Assembly: GCA_050303815.1 (NCBI GenBank)
Contig: JBNLCM010000106.1
Coordinates: 1 to 64,000 of the forward strand
Direction: 5' to 3'
DNA from: Cognatazoarcus sp050303815
GTDB lineage: Bacteria; Pseudomonadota; Gammaproteobacteria; Burkholderiales; Rhodocyclaceae
Length of the DNA stretch: 64,000 bases
In this document: in pieces, positions 15,812-24,910 of the stretch
Layout of the letters: each line of letters starts with the position of its first letter
Numbering within the stretch: position 1 is the first letter of the stretch
Translations under genes and position numbers: made by a program
The notes under the pieces: generated by a model
What the model was told of the DNA's origin: nothing
Database searches by the model: none
What the model saw: only the letters and a program-made list of their open reading frames with translations

Positions 15812-16504
15812 ATGACATGGCGGACGCTGATCCCGTTCGCGCTGGGTGTGCTGCTCGCGGTGGCCGGCGTACAGCTCGGGCAGTGGCAGCTGCGCCGGGC
15901 CGACGAAAAGGCGGCGCTGCAGGCTCGCATCGACCAGATGGCGAGGCGGCCGGCGACGGCTCTGGCCGTGGGCGAAGCGCCCGACGCCTGGCAGCCCGTG
16001 ATACTCCGCGGCGTGTGGCTCGAGGGGGCCGATTTCCTGATCGACAACCGCGTGCAGGGTGGGCGTCCCGGCTATCACGTGGTATCGGTGCTGCGCCTGG
16101 ACGATGGCCGGCTGGTGCTCGTCAATCGCGGCTGGACGCCGGCCGGACGAGACCGCACGCAGCTGCCGCGGCTGCCGGTCCCCGGTGGCCGGGTCGAGGT
16201 GAGCGGGGTCGTGCGGATACCGGAGGCCGCCCCGTTCCAACTCTCAGAGGCAGGCAGCGGGCACTTGCGCCAGCACCTCGTGCCGAGCGAGATCGGCGAG
16301 GTGATCGGGCAGCGGGTCGTGCCCTGGGTGGTCCTGCAGGCGCCCCAGGCAGGCGAGCCGCTGGTGCGCGACTGGCCGCGGCCGGACGCCGGAATCGACC
16401 GGCACAAGGGGTATGCGGTCCAGTGGTTCGGCTTGGCGACCCTCGCCGCCGGATTGACGTTCTATTTCGGATGGAGGCGATGGGCTCGTGGTGAACAAGC
16501 ATAG
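15812..16504 (+). CDS. SURF1 family heme-copper oxidase assembly protein
   Basis: A 230-residue membrane protein with a helix at each end (residues about 6-22 and 205-222) enclosing a periplasmic domain. Typical SURF1 blocks are GQWQLRRADEKAAL, VNRGWTPAGRDR and HKGYAVQWFGLA. SURF1 helps insert heme a into subunit I. It begins the second half of the oxidase cluster and overlaps the next gene by 17 bases. Confidence 0.92.
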   Translation: MTWRTLIPFALGVLLAVAGVQLGQWQLRRADEKAALQARIDQMARRPATALAVGEAPDAWQPVILRGVWLEGADFLIDNRVQGGRPGYHVVSVLRLDDGRLVLVNRGWTPAGRDRTQLPRLPVPGGRVEVSGVVRIPEAAPFQLSEAGSGHLRQHLVPSEIGEVIGQRVVPWVVLQAPQAGEPLVRDWPRPDAGIDRHKGYAVQWFGLATLAAGLTFYFGWRRWARGEQA

Positions 16505-17015
16505 GGGGCGCCGTACCCTGGTCCTGCTGGCCCTGGTCTGCGCGCTGCCGGTCGTGGCCTCGTACGCGACCTACTACCTGTGGCGGCCGGATGGACGCGT
16601 CAACTACGGCGAGCTGATCGAACCGTCGCCGCTGCCGTCGCCCCTCGCGACCGTGGCGGACGACATCCGTGGACGATGGACCCTTGTCTATGCGTCGGAC
16701 GGACCGTGCGACGCGGCCTGCGAAACAGCGCTCTACTACATGCGCCAGGTGCGCACGGCGCAGGGCGAGCACATGGACCGGGTCGAACGCCTGTGGTTGC
16801 GCGCCGACTCCGACGTCGCGGCCGTCCGCGACGAGCTGGACGGCATGGTCGTGGCCCGTGTCGGCCGCGACACCCTGTCGGCGCTGCCGGCAACCGAGCA
16901 GGTGCTGCTGGTCGATCCGCTGGGCAACGTCATGATGCGCTTTCCGGCCGATCCGGATCCCAAGCGGATGATCCGCGATCTGGCCCGCCTGCTGAAGTAT
17001 TCGCGCATCGGATGA
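16488..17015 (+). CDS. SCO-like membrane-anchored thioredoxin-fold protein
   Basis: A 175-residue protein with one N-terminal membrane helix (TLVLLALVCALPVVASYATYYLW) and a periplasmic domain. GRWTLVYASDGPCDAACETALYYMRQ has a CxxxC pair placed like the copper-binding CPDVC of SCO proteins, and LLVDPLGNVMMRFP resembles the SCO C-terminal strand. The SCO copper histidine is not obvious. Genes of this kind are common between surf1 and ctaA. A thiol or copper role in CuA assembly is likely but unproven. Either of two adjacent GTG codons may start it. Confidence 0.75.
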   Translation: MVNKHRGRRTLVLLALVCALPVVASYATYYLWRPDGRVNYGELIEPSPLPSPLATVADDIRGRWTLVYASDGPCDAACETALYYMRQVRTAQGEHMDRVERLWLRADSDVAAVRDELDGMVVARVGRDTLSALPATEQVLLVDPLGNVMMRFPADPDPKRMIRDLARLLKYSRIG

Positions 17016-18034
17016 CGACCCTGCGCCGGCTGATCCTTCTTGCCCTGGGGCTGACCTTCGTGGTGGTGGTCCTGGGGGCCTATGTGCGCCTGTCCGATGC
17101 CGGACTGGGATGCCCGGACTGGCCCGGCTGCTATGGCCAGCTTACGCCAGCCCATGCGGCGGACGAGATCCGGGCGGCCGAATCGGCCCAGCCGGATGGC
17201 CCGGTCAGCCTGCCCAAGGCCTGGAAGGAGATGGTGCATCGCTACCTCGCGGCTACCCTGGGCCTGCTGATCCTGGTCATCGCAGCGCTGTCGTGGCGTC
17301 ATCGCCGCGAACCGGGCGCCGCGCCCGGGGCCGCGCTGGCCCTGGTGGGCGTGGTGATCTTCCAGGGGCTGCTCGGCAAATGGACCGTGACCCTGCTGCT
17401 CAAGCCGGCCATCGTCACAGGACATCTGCTCGGCGGCATGACGACGCTGGCGCTACTGGGCTGGCTGGCTCTGCACGTGCGCCGTGTCCCGACATGGACG
17501 GCGCCGCGCGGCCTCGTCTCGGTTGCTCGCGTGGGCCTGCTCCTGGTGGCCGTACAGATTGCCCTCGGCGGCTGGACGAGCACCAATTATGCAGCGCTGG
17601 CCTGCCAGGATTTCCCCACCTGCCACGGTGAATGGCTGCCCGCCACTGACTTCGCCAATGCGTTTCATGTGGTCCGCGAGCTGGGCATGGACGCCCGCGG
17701 CGAGCTGCTTACCCAGGAGGCGTTGACCGCCATCCACTGGACCCATCGCCTGGGTGCGCTGCTGGTGACAGCCTACCTGTGCGCGTTTGCCGGGTTGCTG
17801 GCGCGCCACGCCAACCTGCGCGGACTGTCCCTCGCCCTGCTCGCCGCGCTTGGGGCGCAGGTGGGCCTGGGGATTGCCAACGTGGTGCTGAGTCTGCCAC
17901 TGCCGCTCGCCGTTGCCCATAACGCGGGCGCCGCCGTGCTCCTGCTGGCGCTGGTGAGGATCAACCACGGCCTGGTGCGCGCCCGCGTGCCGCGACCGAT
18001 GAAGGAGAGCCGCAATGCGAACGCTTACGCTTGA
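17012..18034 (+). CDS. ctaA: Heme A synthase (COX15/CtaA family)
   Basis: A 340-residue integral membrane enzyme that oxidises the C8 methyl of heme O to make heme A. It has about eight helices. Conserved segments include AYVRLSDAGLGCPDWPGCYGQ, the heme histidine in EMVHRYLA, the cysteine segment ACQDFPTCHGEW and IHWTHRLGALLV. Start overlaps the preceding stop by ATGA; its 3' end overlaps ctaB by 20 bases. Confidence 0.95.
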   Translation: MTTLRRLILLALGLTFVVVVLGAYVRLSDAGLGCPDWPGCYGQLTPAHAADEIRAAESAQPDGPVSLPKAWKEMVHRYLAATLGLLILVIAALSWRHRREPGAAPGAALALVGVVIFQGLLGKWTVTLLLKPAIVTGHLLGGMTTLALLGWLALHVRRVPTWTAPRGLVSVARVGLLLVAVQIALGGWTSTNYAALACQDFPTCHGEWLPATDFANAFHVVRELGMDARGELLTQEALTAIHWTHRLGALLVTAYLCAFAGLLARHANLRGLSLALLAALGAQVGLGIANVVLSLPLPLAVAHNAGAAVLLLALVRINHGLVRARVPRPMKESRNANAYA

Positions 18035-18917
18035 TACCCGCCTGGGCAGCCAGAAGCTGAAGAGCTTCTACGTCATGACCAAGCCGCGGGTGAATACGCT
18101 GATCGTGTTCTGTGCGGTGATCGGCATGTTCCTCGCTGTCCCGGACGGCTTGCCGCCGGCCGCTACGGTCTTCGCCGCCACGCTGGGTATCGCTGGCGTC
18201 GCCGGTGCGGCGGCGGCCATCAACTGCCTCATCGAGCAGGAACTGGACGCCCGAATGCAACGGACGCGCGGGCGGCCCTTGCCTCGCGGCGACCTCGGTT
18301 CGGGTGAGACCCTCGCCTTTGCGGCGGCCCTGGGCGGCACCGGCCTGCTGCTGCTCTATACGGCGGTCAACCCGCTGACGATGTGGCTGACCCTGGCGAC
18401 CTTTGTCGGCTATGCGGTGGTCTATACGGTGCTGCTGAAGCCACGCACGCCCCAGAACATCGTCATCGGCGGGGCGTCCGGCGCGATGCCGCCCGTCCTT
18501 GGCTGGGCCGCCGTCAGCGGCGAGGTCACGGCCGATGCCCTGCTGTTGTTCCTGATCATCTTTGCCTGGACGCCGCCGCACTTCTGGTCGCTGGCCCTTT
18601 ATCGGACTGCCGACTATGCGCGTGCTGGCCTGCCGATGTTGCCGGTGACGCACGGTTCGGAGTTCACCCGCCTGTCGATCCTCTTGTACACCCTGGTGCT
18701 GTTCGGGGTCACGCTGCTGCCCTTCGCGACGCGGATGAGCGGTGTGATCTATCTCGTGGCGGCCGTGGTGCTCGGCATCCTGTTCCTGCAGCGGGCCTGG
18801 ACGCTATGGCGCGACTACAGCGACGTGCGCGCCCGCAAGACCTTCAAGTTCTCGATCGTGTATCTTTCAGCCTTGTTTGCGGCCCTGCTCGTCGATCACT
18901 ACCTGCCGATCGTCTGA
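18015..18917 (+). CDS. ctaB: Protoheme IX farnesyltransferase (heme O synthase)
   Basis: A 300-residue prenyltransferase of the UbiA superfamily that attaches a farnesyl group to heme B. Seen are TKPRVNTLIVFCAVIGMF, the prenyl-diphosphate-binding segment around NCLIEQELDARMQRTRGRPLP, and the second polar loop FAWTPPHFWSLALYR. About nine helices. It supplies heme O to CtaA, whose gene overlaps upstream. Confidence 0.95.
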   Translation: MRTLTLDTRLGSQKLKSFYVMTKPRVNTLIVFCAVIGMFLAVPDGLPPAATVFAATLGIAGVAGAAAAINCLIEQELDARMQRTRGRPLPRGDLGSGETLAFAAALGGTGLLLLYTAVNPLTMWLTLATFVGYAVVYTVLLKPRTPQNIVIGGASGAMPPVLGWAAVSGEVTADALLLFLIIFAWTPPHFWSLALYRTADYARAGLPMLPVTHGSEFTRLSILLYTLVLFGVTLLPFATRMSGVIYLVAAVVLGILFLQRAWTLWRDYSDVRARKTFKFSIVYLSALFAALLVDHYLPIV

Positions 18918-18948
18918 GGTCATCACGGGGTCGTCGCGGGGCCCCGAC

Positions 18949-19536
18949 ATGATCCGAACACTGCTCCTCATCTTCTCCCTGCTGGCGCTGGCTGCCTGCT
19001 CGGAGGGACCTTCCAAGCCACCCTTCCACGGTACCGATATCACGGGGGCCGACTACGCGCGTGGCTTCGCGCTGACCGACCACACCGGCCAGTCCCGCAC
19101 GCTGGCCGACTATCGTGGAAAGGCCGTATCGATTTTCTTCGGTTACACCCAGTGTCCGGACGTCTGTCCGACCACCCTATCCACGATGGCTGAGGTCATG
19201 CAGCAACTGGGGGGCGAGGCCGACCGGCTGCAGGTGCTGTTCGTCACGGTTGACCCCGAGCGGGACACGCCGGCACTGCTGGCCGAGTACGTTCCCCTGT
19301 TCGATCCGCGCTTCGTCGGCCTATACGGGGACGCGGGCACCACCGCACGGGTGGCGAAGGACTTCCGCGTGTTCTACCGCAAGGCAGGTGACACCAGCGG
19401 CAGCACTTATACGGTGGACCATTCGGCCGGTACCTACGTGTTCGATCCGGAGGGGCGCCTGCGGCTGTACTTCAAGCACGGCGAGCAGGCCGACCGGATC
19501 GCGGCGGATGTCCGGCGGCTGCTGGCCGGCGACTGA
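18949..19536 (+). CDS. SCO1/SenC family copper chaperone
   Basis: A 195-residue lipoprotein (LLALAACSE lipobox) with a thioredoxin fold. The copper ligands are C69 and C73 in CPDVCPTT and H158 in VDHSAG; FVTVDPERDTP is also typical. It delivers copper to the CuA centre of subunit II. ATG 18949 gives a complete signal peptide. Its stop directly abuts the stop of the convergent hisC. Confidence 0.94.
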   Translation: MIRTLLLIFSLLALAACSEGPSKPPFHGTDITGADYARGFALTDHTGQSRTLADYRGKAVSIFFGYTQCPDVCPTTLSTMAEVMQQLGGEADRLQVLFVTVDPERDTPALLAEYVPLFDPRFVGLYGDAGTTARVAKDFRVFYRKAGDTSGSTYTVDHSAGTYVFDPEGRLRLYFKHGEQADRIAADVRRLLAGD

Positions 19537-20610
19537 TCACGTCACGGCAAGAATCTCGCGAAGGGCAGAGAGCAGCGCGTCGCATTCGGTGTCAGTCCCC
19601 ACCGTGATGCGGAGGAACTGGTCGATGCGCGGCAGGCGGAAGTGCCGGACGATGACCTTGCGCTCGCGCAATGCGGCAGCCAGCTCGCCAGCGTCGCGCG
19701 CCGGATGACGGGCGAAGACAAAATTGGCGGCCGAAGGCAGGACGTCGAATCCCAGCTCGGCAAGCGCCCTGTCCAGGCGGTTTCGCGAGTCGATGACCCG
19801 CTGCCGGCACGTCTCGAACCACGCCCCATCGCCCAGCGCGGCAATCGCCGCGCGCTGTGCCAGGCGGTCGAGGGGGTAGGAGTTGAAGCTGTTCTTGACC
19901 CGCTCGAGCCCTTCGATCAGGGGCGCCTGCCCGAGGGCGAAGCCGACCCGCATGCCGGCCAGCGAGCGTGACTTGGAGAGCGTGTGCACCACCAGCAGGT
20001 TGGGATGGCTCGGCACCAGGGCAGCGGCGGATTCGCCGCCAAAGTCCACATAGGCCTCATCGACGACGACCACGGAGTCCGGGTTGGCCTCGACGATCCG
20101 CGCGACTGCATCGAGGGGCAGTAGACACCCGGTGGGCGCGTTGGGATTGGGGAAGATGATGCCGCCATTCGGCGACCGGTAGTCGTCGACCCGGATCGCG
20201 AAGGCATCGTCCAGCGGCACGGTCCGGTAGGCGACCCCGTAGAGGCCGCAGTACACCGGATAGAAGCTGTACGTGATATCGGGGAAGAGGATCGGCTGTT
20301 CGTGCCTGAGCAGGGCCTGGAACGCATGGGCCAGGACCTCATCCGAGCCGTTGCCGACAAAGACCTGGTCCGAGGTGAGGCGGTAACGCTCGGCGACGGC
20401 CGCCTTCAGGGCGTCGGCATTGGGGTCCGGATAGAGGCGCAGCGAGGCGCCGTCACCATCGAGTTCGTCGCGAATGGCCTCGAGGACCCCGGGTGACGGC
20501 GGGTACGGGCACTCGTTGGTGTTGAGCTTGACGAGGTTCGACAGCTTTGGCTGCTCGCCCGGGACGTAGGGGGTGAGGCCGTGAACCACGGCGCTCCAGT
20601 ACTGGCTCAT
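19537..20610 (-). CDS. hisC: Histidinol-phosphate aminotransferase
   Basis: A 357-residue class I/II PLP aminotransferase that converts imidazole-acetol phosphate to histidinol phosphate. The PLP lysine is in HTLSKSRSLAGMRVGFALG. N-terminal LVKLNTNECPYPPSP, GNGSDEVL, PNPNAPTG and the phosphate-binding R residues match the HisC family. It is divergent from hisB across a 102-bp gap, and convergent with sco with no spacer between the two stop codons. Confidence 0.95.
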   Translation of the reverse strand: MSQYWSAVVHGLTPYVPGEQPKLSNLVKLNTNECPYPPSPGVLEAIRDELDGDGASLRLYPDPNADALKAAVAERYRLTSDQVFVGNGSDEVLAHAFQALLRHEQPILFPDITYSFYPVYCGLYGVAYRTVPLDDAFAIRVDDYRSPNGGIIFPNPNAPTGCLLPLDAVARIVEANPDSVVVVDEAYVDFGGESAAALVPSHPNLLVVHTLSKSRSLAGMRVGFALGQAPLIEGLERVKNSFNSYPLDRLAQRAAIAALGDGAWFETCRQRVIDSRNRLDRALAELGFDVLPSAANFVFARHPARDAGELAAALRERKVIVRHFRLPRIDQFLRITVGTDTECDALLSALREILAVT

Positions 20611-20712
20611 GCTTGGAATCCGGAAAGGCGCGCGATCAACGCGAATCAGGTCGAAATGCTATCATGGCCGGCCAAGCCAAATCCCCCGCGCGCAAGCGCC
20701 CTGATGGACGCC

Positions 20713-21300
20713 ATGAGGCAAGCCGACATCTCTCGCGACACGCTGGAAACCCAGATCCGGGTCACGCTCGACCTGGAAGGAACCGGGGTCTCGCGGCTCA
20801 ATACCGGCATCGGTTTCTTCGATCACATGCTCGATCAGATCGCGCGCCATGGTGCCTTCGATCTCGAGGTCGAGGCCAAGGGCGACCTGCACATCGACGG
20901 CCATCATACGGTGGAGGACGTCGGCATCGCGATCGGTCAGGCGTTTGCCCGCGCGGTCGGCGACAAGGCGGGGCTGACCCGCTATGGGCACGCCTACGTG
21001 CCGCTCGACGAGGCGCTGTCCCGCGTGGTCGTCGATCTCTCGGGTCGGCCGGGCCTGGTGCTCGACGTCAACTTTACGGCGGGCAGCATCGGCGGGCTCG
21101 ACACCCAGCTGGTCTATGAGTTCTTCCAGGGCTTTGTGAACCATGCGCTGGTGACCCTGCATGGCGACAACCTGCGCGGCCGCAATGCGCACCATCAGTG
21201 CGAGACCCTCTTCAAGGCCTTCGGACGGGCCTTGCGGATGGCCGTGACCCCCGATCCCCGGCAGGCTGGCGCCATTCCTTCGACGAAAGGCACCCTGTGA
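20713..21300 (+). CDS. hisB: Imidazoleglycerol-phosphate dehydratase
   Basis: A 195-residue manganese enzyme that dehydrates imidazole glycerol phosphate. Metal-binding motifs are HHTVED and HHQCE; GIGFFDHMLDQIARHG is also diagnostic. I chose ATG 20713 (MRQADISRDTLETQI), which fits the family N-terminus; ATG 20704 is possible. The gene opens the his operon. Only a weak -10 candidate (TATCAT, 20660) was seen upstream. Confidence 0.94.
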   Translation: MRQADISRDTLETQIRVTLDLEGTGVSRLNTGIGFFDHMLDQIARHGAFDLEVEAKGDLHIDGHHTVEDVGIAIGQAFARAVGDKAGLTRYGHAYVPLDEALSRVVVDLSGRPGLVLDVNFTAGSIGGLDTQLVYEFFQGFVNHALVTLHGDNLRGRNAHHQCETLFKAFGRALRMAVTPDPRQAGAIPSTKGTL

Positions 21301-21352
21301 CCCGCAGCGGCGGGGCCTCCCTAAAGCGACTTCGACACAGACAGACACGCGC

Positions 21353-21994
21353 ATGAACAGCATCGCCGTCATCGACTACGGAATGGGCAACCTGCGTTCG
21401 GTCGAGAAGGCCGTCGAGCATGTGGCCGGATCGTCGGCCCGGGTCGAGGTCACTTCCGACCCCGCCGTGGTGGCGGGGGCTGACCGCGTCGTCTTCCCCG
21501 GTCAAGGCGCGATGCCCGACTGCATGCGCGAACTCGAGCTGCGCGGATTGCGTCCGGCGGTGCTCGCCGCCGCCGCGAGCAAGCCCTTTCTGGGCATCTG
21601 CATCGGGCAGCAGATGCTCTTCGATCACAGCCAGGAAGGGGATGTCGCCGGATTGGGCGTGTTCTCCGGCGAAGTCCGCCGCTTCCCCGACGCCGCGATG
21701 CATGCCCCGGACGGGAGTCGCCTGAAGGTGCCCCACATGGGGTGGAACCGCGTCCGCCAGGCCAAGCCCCACCCGCTCTGGGCCGGTATCGAGGACGATA
21801 CCCGCTTCTATTTCGTCCATAGCTACTATGTCGATCCGCGCGACGCGGACCTCGTGGCCGGCACGACGGGCTACGGACTGAGCTTTACCAGTGCAGTTGC
21901 CAGGGCTAATATCTTTGCAGTCCAGTTTCACCCCGAGAAGAGCGCCGAAGCCGGCCTGCACCTGCTGCGCAATTTTCTCGCCTGGCAGCCCTGA
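21353..21994 (+). CDS. hisH: Imidazole glycerol phosphate synthase, glutaminase subunit
   Basis: A 213-residue class I glutamine amidotransferase that releases ammonia for HisF. The nucleophile cysteine is in FLGICIGQQMLF, and the His-Glu pair is in VQFHPEKS. N-terminal IAVIDYGMGNLRSVEKA is typical. It lies between hisB and hisA. Confidence 0.95.
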   Translation: MNSIAVIDYGMGNLRSVEKAVEHVAGSSARVEVTSDPAVVAGADRVVFPGQGAMPDCMRELELRGLRPAVLAAAASKPFLGICIGQQMLFDHSQEGDVAGLGVFSGEVRRFPDAAMHAPDGSRLKVPHMGWNRVRQAKPHPLWAGIEDDTRFYFVHSYYVDPRDADLVAGTTGYGLSFTSAVARANIFAVQFHPEKSAEAGLHLLRNFLAWQP

Positions 21995-22051
21995 TCCGAC
22001 GATTTCCGCAAACTTCCTCAACAGTCCCGAACTACCCATCGGCATTCCGAC

Positions 22052-22792
22052 ATGCTCTTGATTCCCGCCATTGATCTCAAGGATGGTCACTGTGTTCGCC
22101 TCAGGCAGGGCGAGATGGACGATGCAACGGTCTTCTCGGAAGACCCTGTCGCGATGGCGCGGCACTGGGTCGAACTCGGGGCGCGGCGCTTGCATCTGGT
22201 CGATCTGAACGGTGCTTTCGCCGGCAAGCCGAAGAACGAGGCTGTCATCAAGGCCATCGTTGCCGAGGTGGGCGCCGAAATTCCCGTGCAGCTGGGGGGT
22301 GGCATTCGCGACCTCGACATCATCGAGCGCTATCTTGACGATGGCATTTCCTACGTGATCATCGGCACCGCGGCCGTAAAGAATCCGGGCTTCCTGCAGG
22401 ATGCCTGCAGCGCCTTCCCCGGCCACATCATCGTTGGACTCGATGCCAAGGAAGGCAAGGTCGCCACCGATGGCTGGTCAAAGATGACGGGCCACGATGT
22501 CATCGACTTGGCCCGCAAGTACGAGGACTATGGTGTCGAGAGCATCGTCTACACCGATATCGGTCGCGATGGCATGCTGACCGGTGTAAACGTGGATGCC
22601 ACGGTCAAGCTGGCGCAGGCGCTGCGGATTCCCGTTATCGCCAGCGGTGGCATCGCGAGCATCAATGACATCGATGCCCTCTGTGCGGTCGAGGGGGAGG
22701 GGGTCGAGGCGGCCATCACCGGCCGCGCAATCTACGAAGGTACGCTCGACTTCGCGGCGGCCCAGGCGCGCGCCGACGAGCTCGGCGCCTGA
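22052..22792 (+). CDS. hisA: Phosphoribosylformimino-5-aminoimidazole carboxamide ribotide isomerase
   Basis: A 246-residue (beta/alpha)8 isomerase (ProFAR isomerase), fourth step of histidine synthesis. MLLIPAIDLKDGHCVRLRQG holds the catalytic Asp of strand 1; the second Asp is in YTDIGRDGMLTG, and IASGGIASINDI forms a phosphate site. Normal length and context. Confidence 0.95.
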   Translation: MLLIPAIDLKDGHCVRLRQGEMDDATVFSEDPVAMARHWVELGARRLHLVDLNGAFAGKPKNEAVIKAIVAEVGAEIPVQLGGGIRDLDIIERYLDDGISYVIIGTAAVKNPGFLQDACSAFPGHIIVGLDAKEGKVATDGWSKMTGHDVIDLARKYEDYGVESIVYTDIGRDGMLTGVNVDATVKLAQALRIPVIASGGIASINDIDALCAVEGEGVEAAITGRAIYEGTLDFAAAQARADELGA

Positions 22793-22804
22793 GCGCGAGT
22801 CAAT

Positions 22805-23563
22805 ATGCTGGCCAAGCGAATCATTCCCTGCCTGGACGTCAACGCCGGGCGAGTGGTCAAGGGTGTCAATTTCGTCGAACTGCGCGACGCTGGTGATCCG
22901 GTCGAGGTGGCGCGGCGCTACGACGACCAGGGCGCCGACGAGATCACTTTCCTCGACATCACGGCCAGCTCCGATGCGCGCGATATCATCCTCCACGTCG
23001 TCGAACAGGTGGCGGAGCAGGTTTTCATTCCGCTCACCGTCGGCGGTGGTGTCAGGACGGTGGACGATGTTCGGCGACTGCTCAACGCCGGCGCGGACAA
23101 GGTCAGCATCAACACGGCTGCCGTCAACAACCCTCAGGTCGTCGCCGATGCGAGTGGCAAGGTGGGCAGCCAGTGCATCGTCGTCGCCATCGATGCCAAG
23201 CAGGTCGAACCGGGCCGCTGGGAAGTCTTTACCCACGGCGGCCGCAACCGGACCGGCCTGGATGCCGTCGAGTGGGCTCGCAAGGTCGAGTCGATGGGGG
23301 CGGGGGAAATCCTGCTGACCAGCATGGACCGGGATGGCACCAAGAACGGTTTCGATCTCGGTTTGACCCGGGCGGTATCCGACGCAGTGCGGATTCCGGT
23401 GATCGCCAGCGGCGGGGTCGGCAACCTGTCGCACCTGGCGGACGGCGTCTCTGAAGGCCGTGCCGATGCCGTTCTCGCGGCCAGCATCTTCCACTTTGGC
23501 GAGCATACGGTGCGCGAAGCGAAGGAATTGATGCGGGCGCGGGGCATCGAGGTGCGGCTGTGA
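22805..23563 (+). CDS. hisF: Imidazole glycerol phosphate synthase, cyclase subunit
   Basis: A 252-residue barrel enzyme that uses HisH-derived ammonia to close the imidazole ring. Seen are RIIPCLDVNAGRVVKGVNF (catalytic D in PCLDV), EITFLDITAS, the GGGVR loop, and LLTSMDRDGTKNGFD with the second catalytic Asp. It overlaps hisI by ATGA-type coupling (GTGA). Confidence 0.96.
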   Translation: MLAKRIIPCLDVNAGRVVKGVNFVELRDAGDPVEVARRYDDQGADEITFLDITASSDARDIILHVVEQVAEQVFIPLTVGGGVRTVDDVRRLLNAGADKVSINTAAVNNPQVVADASGKVGSQCIVVAIDAKQVEPGRWEVFTHGGRNRTGLDAVEWARKVESMGAGEILLTSMDRDGTKNGFDLGLTRAVSDAVRIPVIASGGVGNLSHLADGVSEGRADAVLAASIFHFGEHTVREAKELMRARGIEVRL

Positions 23564-23958
23564 CCGCCACCGGGCAGGCCTGGCTCGACGCGGTCAAGTG
23601 GGACGAGCAGGGTTTGGTACCCGCTATTGCACAGGACGCGGCGAGCGGTGACGTCCTGATGTTTGCCTGGATGAACCGCGAGGCGCTGGCGCTGACCGTC
23701 GAGCGCGGCGAGGCCGTGTACTGGTCGCGCTCGCGGCGCCGCCTGTGGTTCAAGGGCGAGGAATCCGGCCACGTCCAGAAGGTGCGCGAGATTCGTGTCG
23801 ATTGCGACGCCGACGTGGTGCTGCTGAAGATCGACCAGGTCGGCGGCATCGCCTGTCACACGGGTCGGCGAAGCTGCTTCTTCCAGAAACTCCTGGCTGA
23901 CGGTCGCTGGGACGCGGCCGAGCCGGTTCTCAAGGATCCAAAGGAAATCTACAAATGA
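23560..23958 (+). CDS. hisI: Phosphoribosyl-AMP cyclohydrolase
   Basis: A 132-residue zinc enzyme for the third step of histidine synthesis. FAWMNREAL, YWSRSRRRLWFKGEESGH and the metal cysteines in DCDADVVLLK and GIACHTGRRSCFF are present. The start is a GTG overlapping the hisF stop; the stop overlaps the hisE start. Confidence 0.95.
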   Translation: MTATGQAWLDAVKWDEQGLVPAIAQDAASGDVLMFAWMNREALALTVERGEAVYWSRSRRRLWFKGEESGHVQKVREIRVDCDADVVLLKIDQVGGIACHTGRRSCFFQKLLADGRWDAAEPVLKDPKEIYK

Positions 23959-24281
23959 TCGACATCGAGGTGTTGCACCGGGTTGCCCAGACCCTCGCCG
24001 AACGCAAGGCAGCTGATCCGGATTCGTCCTATGTGTCTGGCCTGTATGCCAAAGGCACCGACGCAATCTGCAAGAAGGTTGCCGAGGAGACCGCCGAGAC
24101 GATCATGGCTGCGAAGGATGGCGATCGCCTGCATCTGGTCTGGGAAGTGACCGACGTCTGGTTTCACACGATGATCCTGCTCTCTCACTTCGGCCTGACG
24201 GTCGACGACGTGCTGGCGGAGTTCCGCCGTCGTGAGGGGGTTTCCGGCATCGATGAGAAGAAGTCCCGCAACGCGGGTTGA
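23955..24281 (+). CDS. hisE: Phosphoribosyl-ATP pyrophosphatase
   Basis: A 108-residue MazG-like all-helical enzyme, the second step of histidine synthesis. SYVSGLYAKGTDAICKKVAEETAE includes the acidic metal site (EExxE-type), and WEVTDVWFHTMILL completes the core. HisI and HisE are separate genes here, as usual in betaproteobacteria. Confidence 0.94.
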   Translation: MIDIEVLHRVAQTLAERKAADPDSSYVSGLYAKGTDAICKKVAEETAETIMAAKDGDRLHLVWEVTDVWFHTMILLSHFGLTVDDVLAEFRRREGVSGIDEKKSRNAG

Positions 24282-24291
24282 GGAGTGGCAC

Positions 24292-24642
24292 ATGTCCGAC
24301 TGCATCTTCTGCAAGATCGGGGCGGGGGAGATTCCCGCCAAGCTCGTCTATGAAGACGAAGATATAGTCGCTTTCCCGGATATCCAGCCGCAAAGACCTG
24401 TCCATATCCTTGTGATCCCCCGTCGGCACATCGTGTCGCTTGCCGAGGCATCGCCGTCCGACGAGATCGTGATGGGGCGGATGCTGGCTGTCGCGAACCG
24501 GATTGCGACCGAGCAGGGCAGCACGGACGGCTTCCGCGTCATCATCAATACCGGCCCGGTAGGGGGTCAGGAAGTGATGCACCTGCACATGCACATCGTC
24601 GGCGGACCGGATCCGGTCGGCCCGATGCTGAAACGCGTTTGA
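24292..24642 (+). CDS. HIT-family nucleotide-binding hydrolase (HinT-like)
   Basis: A 116-residue purine-nucleoside phosphoramidase-like protein. The N-terminal CIFCKIGAGEIPAKLVYEDE and the catalytic histidine triad HLHMHIVGG are clear. Position between hisE and tatA is conserved in betaproteobacteria. ATG 24292 follows GGAGTGG. Confidence 0.93.
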   Translation: MSDCIFCKIGAGEIPAKLVYEDEDIVAFPDIQPQRPVHILVIPRRHIVSLAEASPSDEIVMGRMLAVANRIATEQGSTDGFRVIINTGPVGGQEVMHLHMHIVGGPDPVGPMLKRV

Positions 24643-24652
24643 GGAGAGATAG

Positions 24653-24874
24653 ATGGGTTCTTTTAGCATCTGGCACTGGCTGATCGTTCTGGTCATCGTC
24701 ATGCTGGTCTTCGGCACCAAGAAACTGCGTAACATCGGGTCCGACCTGGGTGGGGCAGTCAAGGGGTTCAAGGATGGCATGAAGGAAGCCCAGGCGGACG
24801 ATCCCGGCAAGCTGTCCGACGGCGGCGATGGTCAGACCATCGAAGGCGAAGCCAAGCAGAAGACCCACTCCTGA
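24653..24874 (+). CDS. tatA: Sec-independent protein translocase TatA
   Basis: A 73-residue protein: one N-terminal helix (WHWLIVLVIVMLVFGTKKL), then an amphipathic helix with FGTKKLRNIGSDLGGAVKGFK and an acidic tail. It forms the pore of twin-arginine export. GAGGAGAG precedes the ATG. Confidence 0.94.
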   Translation: MGSFSIWHWLIVLVIVMLVFGTKKLRNIGSDLGGAVKGFKDGMKEAQADDPGKLSDGGDGQTIEGEAKQKTHS

Positions 24875-24910
24875 CGGCCGGCCGCCGCCAGATACCGTAG
24901 GCGCGATTCG

